DNA from: Segetibacter sp. 3557_3
GTDB lineage: Bacteria; Bacteroidota; Bacteroidia; Chitinophagales; Chitinophagaceae
Length of the DNA stretch: 64,000 bases
Assembly (NCBI RefSeq): GCF_004354985.1
Contig: NZ_SMSK01000011.1
Coordinates: forward strand, 154,652-218,651
Direction of reading: 5' to 3'
Shown: positions 9,218 to 17,692 of the stretch, piece after piece
Layout of the letters: each line of letters begins with the position of its first letter
Position numbering within the stretch: the first letter of the stretch is position 1
Notes under the pieces: generated by a model
Seen by the model: only the letters and a program-made list of their open reading frames with translations
Told to the model about the DNA's origin: nothing
The model's database searches: none
Made by a program: the position numbers and the translations under genes

Positions 9218-9853
9218 CTACTTCCACTTAAAGGTATTTATCATATGTCTTACATCATCGAGCAGGAACCTATTGACAATCCCCAGCGAATCTTCGTTGG
9301 GAGCCGCATCAAAGTATAGGGCACCACGAAGAAAATGGCGGGTGCTGTCGGTAAGAAAAAATTGGTTTGCAGTCGCAACATTGCCACCTACCTTAAAGAA
9401 AAGCCCATGAACGTTGTTCGGAGTTGTGATCAATGAGTCATCAATCGAATAGGCTTTTACATTGTGTTTGTTGGTCATTGTAAAAGCGTCATTAACCAGT
9501 TTGTCAAATTGATTTGTCCCGATCTGCTTATAACTAACGTGTACTTTCCCGTTAAATTGGGGAAAGTCAATGTTGATCCACCAGGGGTTTTCAGTGGCTT
9601 CGTTAAAGAAGGAACTATCTTTTAACACCTTTGCATATACCGGGTACTCGAAGGAGTAGGGATAGCCTGGTTCGTTGAATTGCTGGTAAGCCTTCGTCGG
9701 AAAAGGGATTTTGAAATATCCTTTTGGCTTAGGAGTATAATCGCTATTACACGAGCTAAGGGAAGTTAGTAGTATTGTTGCAATAACAGGTACCCAAACG
9801 CTTTTGAGATAATTGTATAGATCGATTAGCTTTAAATTGGCAGGACTTCTCAT
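9218..9853 (-). CDS. gldD: Gliding motility lipoprotein GldD
   Basis: 211 residues from ATG 9853. A hydrophobic segment ends in a lipobox (LTSLSSC, Cys35), so it is a probable lipoprotein. After it comes the GldD signature PKPKGYFKIPFP, then YPYSFEYPVYA and WWINIDFPQFNGKVHVSY. GldD is one of the proteins needed for gliding and type IX secretion in Flavobacterium johnsoniae. The start codon overlaps the gldE stop (ATGA), which suggests translational coupling. The order mutY-ssb-gldE-gldD matches what is known from gliding Bacteroidota. Whether this organism glides cannot be decided from this window. Confidence 0.93.
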   Translation of the reverse strand: MRSPANLKLIDLYNYLKSVWVPVIATILLTSLSSCNSDYTPKPKGYFKIPFPTKAYQQFNEPGYPYSFEYPVYAKVLKDSSFFNEATENPWWINIDFPQFNGKVHVSYKQIGTNQFDKLVNDAFTMTNKHNVKAYSIDDSLITTPNNVHGLFFKVGGNVATANQFFLTDSTRHFLRGALYFDAAPNEDSLGIVNRFLLDDVRHMINTFKWK

Positions 9854-11190
9854 TTTGTTTTTTGGGGTTGGATAGACACCTTAACTTTTTGGAGCCTGTT
9901 TTTTACAACCTCCATAACCGTAAACTCGAAGTCGCCCGATGGTACCACCTGGTTTGGTTGTGGTATCTCCCCGGCAATCTCAAGTACCAATCCAGCCAGT
10001 GAGTCGCTGCTTCCCCTCACGGTATCAAAGGTATCGGCTGCAAGCCCCATCAGCTTGCATACATCGTTGATCATCGTCTTACCCTCAAAAATAAAGTTCA
10101 GGTCGTCGATTTTCTTGTAAACAACATCATCCTCATCAAACTCATCCCGGATGTCGCCAATAATCTCTTCAAGGATATCTTCCAGTGTAACAATCCCACT
10201 TGTTCCGCCAAATTCATCTACCACCACAGCAAAGTGTATGCGTTTCGCCTGGAACTCCTTTAACAGGTCCTCGATCATCTTTTGTTCATGCACAAAATAG
10301 GGTAGGCGCATGATCTGGTGCCAGTCGAACTCCTCACGGTTATCCAGGTAGGGCAGCAGGTCTTTGGTATGCAGCATCCCAACCACTTCATCAAGGTCGT
10401 CTTTAAAAACAGGAAGGCGTGAATAGTGTAACTCTTCAATGGTCTTTACCAGGCCCTTGAAGGAGGTTTCATAAGGTATCCCACTCACATCCAGCCTGGC
10501 TTTCATAATCTGCTTTACCGTAATATTTCCAAACTTAACTATGCCCTTTAGAATATTCTTTTCTTTTTCCGACGCTGAATTGTCCGTCGTAAGGTCTATT
10601 GCGTGATCCAGTTCAGTTAAACTATAAGCACTGCCGGTTCTTCCGGCAAGTTTTCGCTCGATAAAATCGGACGTACCTACAAGCCGCTCGCTCATTCCCT
10701 TAAACAGGTACAGTATTCCTTCCACCAGTGGACCTGCATCTTTAGCAAAACGGATATTGTTTTGGGTTGCCATTACTTTGGGCATCACCTCACCGAACAT
10801 AACCAGGATAAGGGTAACCGCTAAAACCTTGATCAGGAATTCCACCCAAAACAGGTGATTGTCCAGGAGTATCATCTCATCCATGATGAAGTTCGAGACA
10901 ACCACAATCGCGATATTTACGAAGCTGTTTGCGATAAGTAACGATGCCAGCAGGATTTTAGGGTCTTCCAGCAGGTCAACGATGCGCTTATACCCAGGCT
11001 GCTGCTTGGTTTTAAGCATGTTGATGTCTTTGAAGCTCAGGGAAAAAAAGGCAACTTCTGCACCGGAAACAAAAAAAGAAATGACAATAAAAATGATCAG
11101 CAGAAAGATGAGGATGGTTGTTGCCTGAATGTTTATTGCAGTGGGAGACGCAGCAAATAGAAGATTAAAGATAACCGGGTGATGATCCAA
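9850..11190 (-). CDS. gldE: Gliding motility-associated transmembrane protein GldE (DUF21-CBS-CorC)
   Basis: 446 residues using a TTG start at 11190; an in-frame stop lies 9 bp upstream, so it cannot begin much earlier. Domains in order: a DUF21 membrane domain with about four helices (residues 20-160, including FVSGAEVAFFSLSF), a CBS pair (about 215-335, including GIPYETSF, YSRLPVFKDDLD and VVVDEFGGTSGIVTLEDI) and a C-terminal CorC/HlyC transporter-associated domain. The family includes CorC-like putative Mg/Co efflux proteins; GldE is the paralog linked to gldD. It sits 80 bp downstream of ssb. Confidence 0.92.
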   Translation of the reverse strand: MDHHPVIFNLLFAASPTAINIQATTILIFLLIIFIVISFFVSGAEVAFFSLSFKDINMLKTKQQPGYKRIVDLLEDPKILLASLLIANSFVNIAIVVVSNFIMDEMILLDNHLFWVEFLIKVLAVTLILVMFGEVMPKVMATQNNIRFAKDAGPLVEGILYLFKGMSERLVGTSDFIERKLAGRTGSAYSLTELDHAIDLTTDNSASEKEKNILKGIVKFGNITVKQIMKARLDVSGIPYETSFKGLVKTIEELHYSRLPVFKDDLDEVVGMLHTKDLLPYLDNREEFDWHQIMRLPYFVHEQKMIEDLLKEFQAKRIHFAVVVDEFGGTSGIVTLEDILEEIIGDIRDEFDEDDVVYKKIDDLNFIFEGKTMINDVCKLMGLAADTFDTVRGSSDSLAGLVLEIAGEIPQPNQVVPSGDFEFTVMEVVKNRLQKVKVSIQPQKTK

Positions 11191-11270
11191 AGCAGATGTT
11201 TATGATGATAAATCACGGGGTCCAAAACCAACCGCATTCTTGTTGCAAATATATATACTGAAGATTTGGA

Positions 11271-11705
11271 TCAAAATGGTAAGTCTTCAGAAGGTTCGCC
11301 AATTGGTGGAACGTCGGCATTACCCATGTGTTCAGGATTTTCAAGATGTTCGCCGTGGTAACCATGAGCTTCCCCGCGTTTGTCGAGCATAATCAGGTTA
11401 TCACCTACAACTTCTGTGGCGAACTTCTTGTTGCCTTCTTTATCCTCCCAGCTTCGGGTTCTTAAGCGTCCTTCAATATAAACCAAACTACCCTTGTGAA
11501 GGTACTTCTGTGCAAGATCAGCAAGACCTCTCCATAATACCACCGTATGCCATTCGGTTTGGGACACCAGTTTTCCGCCCCTGTCTTTGTAAGTTTCAGT
11601 AGTCGCCAGACTAAATTTTGCTACACCAATATTTCCTTCCAGGTACTGTACATCAGGATCTTTTCCAAGATTGCCGATTAGCATTACTCTGTTAACACCT
11701 CTCAT
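11271..11705 (-). CDS. ssb: Single-stranded DNA-binding protein
   Basis: 144 residues from ATG 11705. The N-terminal OB fold is clear (MRGVNRVMLIGNLGKDPDV, WHTVVLWRGLADLAQKYLHKGSLVYIEGRL). The acidic tail ends EDLPF, the protein-interaction tip that recruits replication and repair proteins. Length is short to normal for a bacterial SSB, with a brief linker rich in His, Glu and Gly. It lies between mutY and gldE on the same strand, in the order known from related genomes. Confidence 0.96.
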   Translation of the reverse strand: MRGVNRVMLIGNLGKDPDVQYLEGNIGVAKFSLATTETYKDRGGKLVSQTEWHTVVLWRGLADLAQKYLHKGSLVYIEGRLRTRSWEDKEGNKKFATEVVGDNLIMLDKRGEAHGYHGEHLENPEHMGNADVPPIGEPSEDLPF

Positions 11706-11947
11706 GATACTCGTTTTTGTGAATCGTCTAATGATTGGTTAGCTTTTTAAAATTACCCCTTTTTGTAAAATAATTCAAGCTTTACGGAAAATTGTTGTAA
11801 ATGCCCGCGCTCTCCTTTGCTATGCCGGAATTTCATTCCATTCAAACATAATGGAGCCTGGTAGTTTGTGAAAGTCGGATAAGCTCCCTCCTTTACCAGG
11901 CAAAGTTCTGCCGGTTCAGTTAGGTGGAGCATAGAACGGTGAACTTG
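11706..11947. other. Intergenic region between ssb and mutY with an inverted repeat
   Basis: 242 bp without a gene. It holds an 8-bp inverted repeat (GCCTGGTA at 11856-11863 with TACCAGGC at 11894-11901) whose loop also contains GCTCC opposite the upstream GGAGC. It may form a structured mRNA segment or mutY 3' end. No T-run follows. Confidence 0.35.
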
Positions 11948-13015
11948 CTAAAACAGGTGTTGGTGTACTGATTGTTGCTCCAGATATTCCCTGATACTCT
12001 TCGGAAACGCTACTTCATTCAGAGATTTGCGGGGAATTAACCTGAAGTCCTTTAAAGCATCAGGAATAGCTGCCAATTGGATAGCAATGAATTGGGTGTG
12101 AATAAGCTGGTGGGTAAGCTGTTGTCTGAAGGGGGAAGAGATATGGTCAATTTTGTAATCCGAAGTTCCAATTTGCTCGGACATGACCTGTTCGATTTTT
12201 GCAGCTTCCCAGGTTTCTGAAGTTCCGGTTTCTACAAGATAAAACTCAAAAAGGCTATTCCATATGTCTTTTTCTACCCGCTGTTTCACCAGAATACGAT
12301 CACCACAGCTGAACGCGAAGTAGTTAAAAAACCGCGTACTTCGTTGCAGGACTTTCTCTTTTATCGGAAGTTTGTTCACCACCCCATGCTTAAACGCCTG
12401 GCAATGGATTGTCATAACACAGGTACTGCACAACGGGATTTTTGGCTTACAAACCGTGGCGCCAAAGTCCATAATCGCCTGGTTATAATCAGCGCTTCGC
12501 TGATGGTCAAGTAACTGGTTGGCCAGTGCGGTAAATACAAGCTTTCCACTACTGCTATCAATAGGGGTGTGATTTCCGAAATACCTTGCAAGTACCCGAA
12601 ATACATTTCCATCTGCAACAGCATGGGGAAGGTCAAAAGCAAAAGAGCTAATTGCAGCGGCAGTATAGGGTCCTACGCCTTTTAATTGCAAAATATCTGC
12701 ATAGGTAGATGGGAATGTTCCGTTAAAATCACTGACGATTTTCCTTGCGGTAGCAACAAGATTTCTGCAACGGGTATAATATCCAAGGCCCTCCCATAGC
12801 TTAAATACTGCTTCATCTTCTGCAGCTGCCAGTGCAAATATGTCAGGGTATGCTGATGTGAACCTTTCGTAATATACCCAACCCTGGTCTACCCTTGTTT
12901 GTTGCAGAATCACCTCACTAAGCCATATTTTATACGGATTTTTCTCGCCTTTCCACGGCATCTGCCGATGCGGAAATGTATCGTACCAGTGTAGCAAATT
13001 CCTTGTGAAATCCAT
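11948..13015 (-). CDS. mutY: A/G-specific adenine glycosylase
   Basis: 355 residues from ATG 13015. MutY removes adenine mispaired with 8-oxoguanine. The HhH-GPD fold shows the catalytic Glu34 in SEVILQQT, the hairpin LKGVGPYTAAAI (111-122) and catalytic Asp135 in VADGNVFRVLARY. The iron-sulfur loop has Cys189, 196, 199 and 205 in exact C-x6-C-x2-C-x5-C spacing. The C-terminal NUDIX-like domain that reads 8-oxoguanine follows from about residue 230. It is divergent from the HU gene and upstream of ssb-gldE-gldD. Confidence 0.97.
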   Translation of the reverse strand: MDFTRNLLHWYDTFPHRQMPWKGEKNPYKIWLSEVILQQTRVDQGWVYYERFTSAYPDIFALAAAEDEAVFKLWEGLGYYTRCRNLVATARKIVSDFNGTFPSTYADILQLKGVGPYTAAAISSFAFDLPHAVADGNVFRVLARYFGNHTPIDSSSGKLVFTALANQLLDHQRSADYNQAIMDFGATVCKPKIPLCSTCVMTIHCQAFKHGVVNKLPIKEKVLQRSTRFFNYFAFSCGDRILVKQRVEKDIWNSLFEFYLVETGTSETWEAAKIEQVMSEQIGTSDYKIDHISSPFRQQLTHQLIHTQFIAIQLAAIPDALKDFRLIPRKSLNEVAFPKSIREYLEQQSVHQHLF

Positions 13016-13256
13016 TCTGATTATTTTAAAAAACCATATCTTATCTGTAGAATTATGTACACATTATAGATGTGAAATATGTTAAATATAAATTTGAACA
13101 TTATTGGTAATCAATGGATAAAATATTTTAATTTTATTCTCATAACATACGAAATCACCTAATAACCAATCATATCCTTTCACTTTGCTCAATCTTAGTC
13201 CGCTTTTTGCGGTATGATAAGCAAGTTTAAGGTCTAATTCAAAAACTGGTAAAGCC

Positions 13257-13547
13257 ATGCGAAAGTCAGATTTAATTAATCAAATTTCTGAGAAAACCGG
13301 AATTCCTAAGGTTGATGTGTTGGTAACACTAGAGACCATGTTCAAAGAAGTAAAAGAAAGTCTCGGTCAGGGAGAAAACATCTATATAAGAGGTTTCGGC
13401 AGCTTCATTACAAAAAAGAGAGCGGCAAAAATTGGAAGAAACATCAAGCGAAACGTAGCTGTTGAAATACCTGAACATTTTATTCCCGCTTTCAAACCTG
13501 CCAAAGAATTTGTCAGCGATGTCAAGACTAAGCGAAAGGAAGGTTAA
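13257..13547 (+). CDS. HU-family DNA-binding protein
   Basis: 96 residues from ATG 13257. It begins MRKSDLINQISEKTGIPK and contains the beta-arm region FGSFITKKRAAKIGRNI; an arm RNPRTG motif as in E. coli HU is not exact (IGRNIKRNVAVEIPE instead). A nucleoid architectural protein of the HU/IHF fold. The gene diverges from mutY; the 241-bp AT-rich gap between them should hold both promoters. The next gene begins 21 bp later. Confidence 0.93.
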   Translation: MRKSDLINQISEKTGIPKVDVLVTLETMFKEVKESLGQGENIYIRGFGSFITKKRAAKIGRNIKRNVAVEIPEHFIPAFKPAKEFVSDVKTKRKEG

Positions 13548-13552
13548 CTTTG
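13545..13552 (+). promoter_or_regulatory. Candidate -7 box for the TPR gene, overlapping the HU stop codon
   Basis: TAACTTTG matches the Bacteroidota -7 consensus TAnnTTTG exactly; its first three bases are the HU stop codon. The GTG start of the next gene is 17 bp further on. No good -33 TTTG is seen at the right distance, so this may be a weak internal promoter or chance. Confidence 0.35.
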
Positions 13553-13568
13553 CCGTTCAATCGGAAAA

Positions 13569-14414
13569 GTGAAAAAACAACAATGGATCGTTGTTAGCAG
13601 TGGATTGATCTTGCTGGCAATGTTATTTTTTTTTGGCAAAACTGTTCCCCCAAAGAAGCCTGAAGCAGTAGCTAGTGCAGAAACTGCACCTGCTGTTAAA
13701 CCTATAGATTTCAACCAGCTCCTTCGCCACGCGAAGGAGAGGCTTACTCCTGCCCAGGTAGAGAAGGTAACCGGATATGAGAATCTGGTTACACGCGGGG
13801 ACGTTAAAAATCAACAGTTATCCTCCTATCGTCTCCTCGCCGCCTTTTGGCGCGACACTGTTCGATTGTTTGAACCGTATGCTTTTTACACCGCAGAAGC
13901 AGCGAAATTGGAGAATTCTGAAAAAACCCTCACCTTTGCTGCCCATTTGTTTTTAACGAACTTAAAAACAGAAGCTGACCCAGCCATGCAAAACTGGCTT
14001 GCTACTAATGCAAAAACGCTTTTTGAACGTGCATTGGAAGTTAATCCGGCAAACGATAGCAGCAAAATTGGGTTAGGGGCCTGTTACATCTTTGGCAACA
14101 TTTCGAGCAACCCAATGGAAGGTATTGCCCCCATTCGTGAAATTGTTGCACGGGATCCGGAAAATACTTTCGCCCAGTTCATTTTAGGGCTTGGAGGAGT
14201 TAAAAGCGGTCAGTTTGAAAAAGCAATTGAAAGATTTTTGATTGTAGTTAAAAAGGAACCAGGCAACCTTGAAGCTGCACTTAACCTGGCAGAAGCTTAT
14301 GACCAACATGGTGATAAGGCAAATGCGATCAAATGGTACGAGTTTGTAAAAACCAAAGTACCAAATCCTGAGGCGAGAAAAGAACTCGATAACAGGATCA
14401 AAACACTAAAGTAA
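13569..14414 (+). CDS. Membrane-anchored tetratricopeptide repeat protein
   Basis: 281 residues from GTG 13569. An N-terminal hydrophobic segment (about residues 5-22) without a clear cleavage site suggests a single-pass anchor. The rest is helical, with TPR-like units near the C-terminus (NPANDSSKIGLGACYIFGN, DPENTFAQFILGLGGVKSGQFEKA, PGNLEAALNLAEAYDQHGDKANA). In this neighbourhood of Bacteroidota genomes a TPR protein commonly sits between HU and the rng region. Probably a scaffold for protein interactions; partner unknown. Confidence 0.85.
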   Translation: MKKQQWIVVSSGLILLAMLFFFGKTVPPKKPEAVASAETAPAVKPIDFNQLLRHAKERLTPAQVEKVTGYENLVTRGDVKNQQLSSYRLLAAFWRDTVRLFEPYAFYTAEAAKLENSEKTLTFAAHLFLTNLKTEADPAMQNWLATNAKTLFERALEVNPANDSSKIGLGACYIFGNISSNPMEGIAPIREIVARDPENTFAQFILGLGGVKSGQFEKAIERFLIVVKKEPGNLEAALNLAEAYDQHGDKANAIKWYEFVKTKVPNPEARKELDNRIKTLK

Positions 14415-14443
14415 TCTAGATTTAAAATAAAAATTTATTAAGT

Positions 14444-14536
14444 ATGCCCTGCGGTAAGAAAAGAAAACGTCATAAGATAGCAACACATAAGCGAAAAAAG
14501 AGACTTAGAAAAAATCGTCATAAGAAGAGGAAATAA
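14444..14536 (+). CDS. AURKAIP1/COX24-domain mini-protein (30 residues)
   Basis: A short frame encoding 30 residues starting MPCGKKRKRHK and ending RHKKRK. About 60 percent of residues are Lys, Arg or His. The KRKRHK-xx-HKRKKRLRKNRHK pattern matches the AURKAIP1/COX24 domain, whose mitochondrial member is the small-subunit ribosomal protein mS38. Very similar tiny proteins are found in Bacteroidota near rng. A ribosome-associated or rRNA-binding role is inferred from composition and family. It follows the TPR gene by 29 bp and precedes a terminator at 14561. Confidence 0.85.
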   Translation: MPCGKKRKRHKIATHKRKKRLRKNRHKKRK

Positions 14537-14560
14537 TTGACCTCATCCTGTCATTAGCAA

Positions 14561-14586
14561 TGCCGGAGTTACCTACTCCGGCATTT
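14561..14586 (+). terminator. Terminator after the HU-TPR-mini-protein unit
   Basis: Perfect 8-bp stem (TGCCGGAG at 14561-14568 with CTCCGGCA at 14576-14583), 7-nt loop, then TTT. It lies 25 bp after the mini-protein gene. Confidence 0.65.
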
Positions 14587-14741
14587 GCAACTTTCTGGTG
14601 CCCCACCAACCACTGTTTTGCAACTTTACTTTTACCTTATCTAATTTAAGTGGCAGGATATGACTGTGTTGGTATAACATAGTGCTGTTTTGGTTTATTC
14701 CGTTCCCGCTACGGAATTTGTGAATTATTAAAAGTTGCACA

Positions 14742-16295
14742 TTGAACAAAGAATTAATCATTAATGCTACCCCGCAAGGGGTGGAAATAGCCCTGCTTGA
14801 AGAAAAGAAGCTTGTTGAAATACATAATGAAAAAACGGACGCCAGCTTTGGCGTAGGTGATCTATATCTTGGTAAAGTAAAAAAACTGATTCCCGGCCTT
14901 AATGCCGCTTTTGTAGACGTGGGATTTGAGAAAGATGCCTTTTTACACTACACAGATCTGAGTCCATATGCCAGGTCCATACTTAAGTTTACTCAACAAT
15001 CTATAAACGATAAATCTGAGCAGGTATTCGACTTCAGCAAATTTGAAGTTGAACCCGAGATTGTAAAAACCGGCAAGATCAACGACGTATTGGGCGGCAA
15101 ACCAAACGTGCTTGTACAAATACTGAAAGAGCCTATTGCAGCAAAAGGTCCAAGGTTAAGCTGTGAAATATCCCTTCCGGGGCGTTTTGTTGTGCTTACC
15201 CCATTCAACGATATTGTTGCCGTTTCCAAGAAAATACATAGTAGCGAAGAAAGAAAACGTTTGCAGAAGATTGTTGAAGCAATTAAAACCAAAAATTTTG
15301 GTGTTATTGTCAGAACAGCTGCTGAAGGTAAGAATACGGCAGAATTGCACGAAGACCTTACCGCCCTGGTTAATACCTGGAAATCAATTCAGAAGAACCT
15401 GAAGAATGCAGTTCCACCTTCCAAGATCCTTAGCGAGCAAACCAAGACCACCAGCATGTTACGGGATCTGCTTACCGAGGATTTCAACAAGATTGTTGTA
15501 AACGACCAGAACATCTTCAACGATACCCGAAACTATATTCAGAAAATTGCCCCTGAGAAAGCAGAGATTGTTTCGCATTATGCCAATGGTGTCGCCATAT
15601 TTGACCATTTTGGAATTACCAAGCAGGTTAAATCTGCTTTCGGCAAAACGGTTAACCTTCCCAGTGGTGCTTACCTGATCATTGAACACACAGAAGCCCT
15701 ACACGTAATTGATGTCAACAGCGGTTACAAAAGTGTTAGCAACAACCAGGAAGAAAATGCCTTTCAAACGAATGTTGAGGCAGCCGAAGAAATAGCACGC
15801 CAGTTACGGTTAAGGGATATTGGAGGGATTATCGTAGTCGACTTCATCGACATGAAACTTCCGGATAATAAAAAGAAGTTGCAGGATGTTATGGATGGCT
15901 TTATGCGGCCAGACAGGGCAAAACACGCGGTTCTTCCAATTTCCAAATTTGGTTTGATGCAGATCACCCGGCAGCGCATGCGACCGGAAGTAAATATCAA
16001 TACTTCTGAAGTATGTCCCAGTTGTAACGGAACCGGTAAAATCACTTCAACCGTGCTGCTGGAAGATGAGATCGAAAAAAAACTGCTTTACCTGGTCACA
16101 CACCAGCATAAGGACCTGACTTTATATGTACATCCGATTTTGTACTCACACTTGACAAAAGGCTGGTTGTTTTCTTCCATCCGGCATAAATGGAATCGCA
16201 AGTTCAACACCAAAATCAGGATTGCACCGAATACTAACTACAACATCACCGAGTTTCACTTTTTTGATAAAGATGATGAACAGATAAAGTTCTAA
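14742..16295 (+). CDS. rng: Ribonuclease E/G family endoribonuclease
   Basis: 517 residues from TTG 14742, the length of RNase G rather than RNase E. Domains: an S1 RNA-binding domain (about 38-125, beginning SFGVGDLYLGKVKKLIPG), an RNase H-like/5' sensor region, then the DNase I-like catalytic core with VIDVNSGYKS and IVVDFIDM, which carry the catalytic aspartates. The zinc-link CPSCNGTG follows near residue 427. It processes rRNA and starts mRNA decay. No ATG with a better context is available at the N-terminus, and homologs begin at NKELIINAT, so TTG is likely the real start. Confidence 0.95.
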   Translation: MNKELIINATPQGVEIALLEEKKLVEIHNEKTDASFGVGDLYLGKVKKLIPGLNAAFVDVGFEKDAFLHYTDLSPYARSILKFTQQSINDKSEQVFDFSKFEVEPEIVKTGKINDVLGGKPNVLVQILKEPIAAKGPRLSCEISLPGRFVVLTPFNDIVAVSKKIHSSEERKRLQKIVEAIKTKNFGVIVRTAAEGKNTAELHEDLTALVNTWKSIQKNLKNAVPPSKILSEQTKTTSMLRDLLTEDFNKIVVNDQNIFNDTRNYIQKIAPEKAEIVSHYANGVAIFDHFGITKQVKSAFGKTVNLPSGAYLIIEHTEALHVIDVNSGYKSVSNNQEENAFQTNVEAAEEIARQLRLRDIGGIIVVDFIDMKLPDNKKKLQDVMDGFMRPDRAKHAVLPISKFGLMQITRQRMRPEVNINTSEVCPSCNGTGKITSTVLLEDEIEKKLLYLVTHQHKDLTLYVHPILYSHLTKGWLFSSIRHKWNRKFNTKIRIAPNTNYNITEFHFFDKDDEQIKF

Positions 16296-16333
16296 GTATT
16301 AGTCACGAGCGCTGATTGAAAGCGTTGTTTATA

Positions 16334-16376
16334 AATGTAAAAGACCACATGCTCACATGTGGTCTTTTACATTTTT
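16334..16376 (+). terminator. Strong terminator between rng and the zinc peptidase gene
   Basis: A near-perfect hairpin of about 18 bp (left arm 16334-16351, right arm 16356-16373, loop CTCA) with core GACCACATG, followed by TTTTTT. It ends rng and may also act on the convergent minus-strand transcript. Confidence 0.9.
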
Positions 16377-16470
16377 TAGCTATCTCTTTCACCGAGCTTA
16401 TTGCTGAGGTTCTGGCTTGCAGCCCCCCGGCTACAGGGTTAGATGAAGAGGTGTTTTCCCGCAGAAAGGA

Positions 16471-17160
16471 TTAGTCGTCTCTGCGGCTACCGGAAAGGTA
16501 GATAAGAACATATTGTATCAGCGTTGCAAGAGATGCGATTGCGGCGACAACATAGGTCATTGCGGCCCACTTAAGTGCATCCTTTGCACCATCGGTTTCG
16601 GTACCAGTTGTAATCCTGGTGGTATTCAACCAGGCGAGCGCACGCCTGCTGGCATCAAATTCAACAGGCAAGGTAATAAATGCGAATATTGTTGTTAACG
16701 CAAAAAGGATGATTCCAATGAGCAGCAGGCCAGGGAATGAGTTAACCATAATGATACCCGCTAGTAATACCCACTGGATGATGTTACTGCTGAACTGTAC
16801 AACAGGAACCAGGGTGCTCCTCATCTTGAGCCAGCTATAAGCGGTTGCATGTTGAACGGCATGCCCGCACTCATGGGCAGCAACTGCCGCAGCGGCAATA
16901 CTTCGCTCACTGTAAACTTCAGGACTCAAGTTCACCGTTTTTGCAACAGGGTCATAATGATCCGACAGGTGCCCCGGAACCGATACCACCTGAACGTTGT
17001 AAATATTGTTCTCGCGAAGCATTCTTTCCGCAACTTCTTTGCCCGTAAGACCAGCCCTCAGGGGAACCGCAGCATATTTGGCAAACTTGCTTTTCAGCCG
17101 CATAGAAACAAGAAAGCTGATACCTACAAAAATGATCGATATTAGAAATATTGAATTCAT
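16471..17160 (-). CDS. Zinc metallopeptidase, membrane-bound (YugP-like)
   Basis: 229 residues from ATG 17160. An N-terminal membrane helix (1-20), a zinc-binding HECGH at 96-100 inside AVAAHECGHAVQHA, then three hydrophobic segments (about 125-145, 150-170 and 200-225). The later VEFDASRRALAWL is typical of this family and probably supplies further active-site residues. Members are predicted membrane proteases of unknown substrate. Single gene, convergent with rng. Confidence 0.9.
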   Translation of the reverse strand: MNSIFLISIIFVGISFLVSMRLKSKFAKYAAVPLRAGLTGKEVAERMLRENNIYNVQVVSVPGHLSDHYDPVAKTVNLSPEVYSERSIAAAAVAAHECGHAVQHATAYSWLKMRSTLVPVVQFSSNIIQWVLLAGIIMVNSFPGLLLIGIILFALTTIFAFITLPVEFDASRRALAWLNTTRITTGTETDGAKDALKWAAMTYVVAAIASLATLIQYVLIYLSGSRRDD

Positions 17161-17388
17161 AAAGGTCGTTTTAAGCTATCCAACAAACGATTTTCCAAAA
17201 TCTTCCCCAAGCCGTTAAAAACCTGATAAACCGGGTCCAGGGACAGGATGTCTTTAAAAAAAGGCGCTTATTACCGGAAAGCCGTCAAGATGACCTGGTA
17301 AGATCAACAACCTGCTATTCGGCTGCTATTCACGCGTATTCTGCAGGTTTTTGTGTGGTGAAAGTTATTCACAGCATTAAAATTTAAT

Positions 17389-17418
17389 TTTGATTTATGT
17401 ACCAGATTTGTAATTTAG
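17389..17418 (+). promoter_or_regulatory. Bacteroidota-type promoter of a short gene-free transcript
   Basis: TTTG at 17389-17392, an 18-bp spacer, then TAATTTAG at 17411-17418. This matches TTTG-N17/19-TAnnTTTG with one mismatch. No reading frame follows; a terminator begins 33 bp later. Confidence 0.45.
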
Positions 17419-17423
17419 TGTCA

Positions 17424-17478
17424 GAATTTAATGGGTTAGTAAGTAAGGAAGGCCGGCAATAAAATGCCGGTCTTTTTT
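17424..17478 (+). ncRNA. Candidate small RNA or radA leader, about 55 nt
   Basis: The stretch between the predicted start (about 17424) and the T-run has no coding frame beyond ATG-GGT-TAG. It ends in a hairpin (GGCCGGCA with TGCCGGTC, one G-U pair, 6-nt loop) and TTTTTT. It may be an independent small RNA, or a short attenuated leader 215 bp ahead of radA. Inferred from promoter and terminator only. Confidence 0.35.
17451..17478 (+). terminator. Terminator with no upstream gene on its strand
   Basis: Stem 17451-17458 with 17465-17472 (8 bp including one G-U), loop ATAAAA, then TTTTTT. The nearest plus-strand gene upstream is rng, which already has its own strong terminator 1.1 kb earlier. 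Confidence 0.65.
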
Positions 17479-17692
17479 ATTTGGTGAACTCTTTGAGCTG
17501 AGGCCGTTACTGTTTTCTACCGCATAACTCCGATCTGGGGTTTCAATTACTTTTCGTTTATCAAGCTTCCGGAATTTACCTCTTTTCTGCACTGGGCACA
17601 TAAGATTTCTCAATCTGCCCTCTCCCCAGCCCTGCCTTTAGTATTAGCAGGCTGTTCAACAAGATTGATACGCCATCACTTAACTTTAGCCC

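Larger units (their letters stand above)
17161..17692. other. 532-bp intergenic region with a candidate small RNA
   Basis: No protein gene seen. The left part should hold the minus-strand promoter of the zinc peptidase. A plus-strand promoter-like pair at 17389-17418 and a terminator at 17451-17477 define a short gene-free transcript, listed separately. A TAACTTTA box at 17681-17688 lies only 4 bp before radA. Confidence 0.6.
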
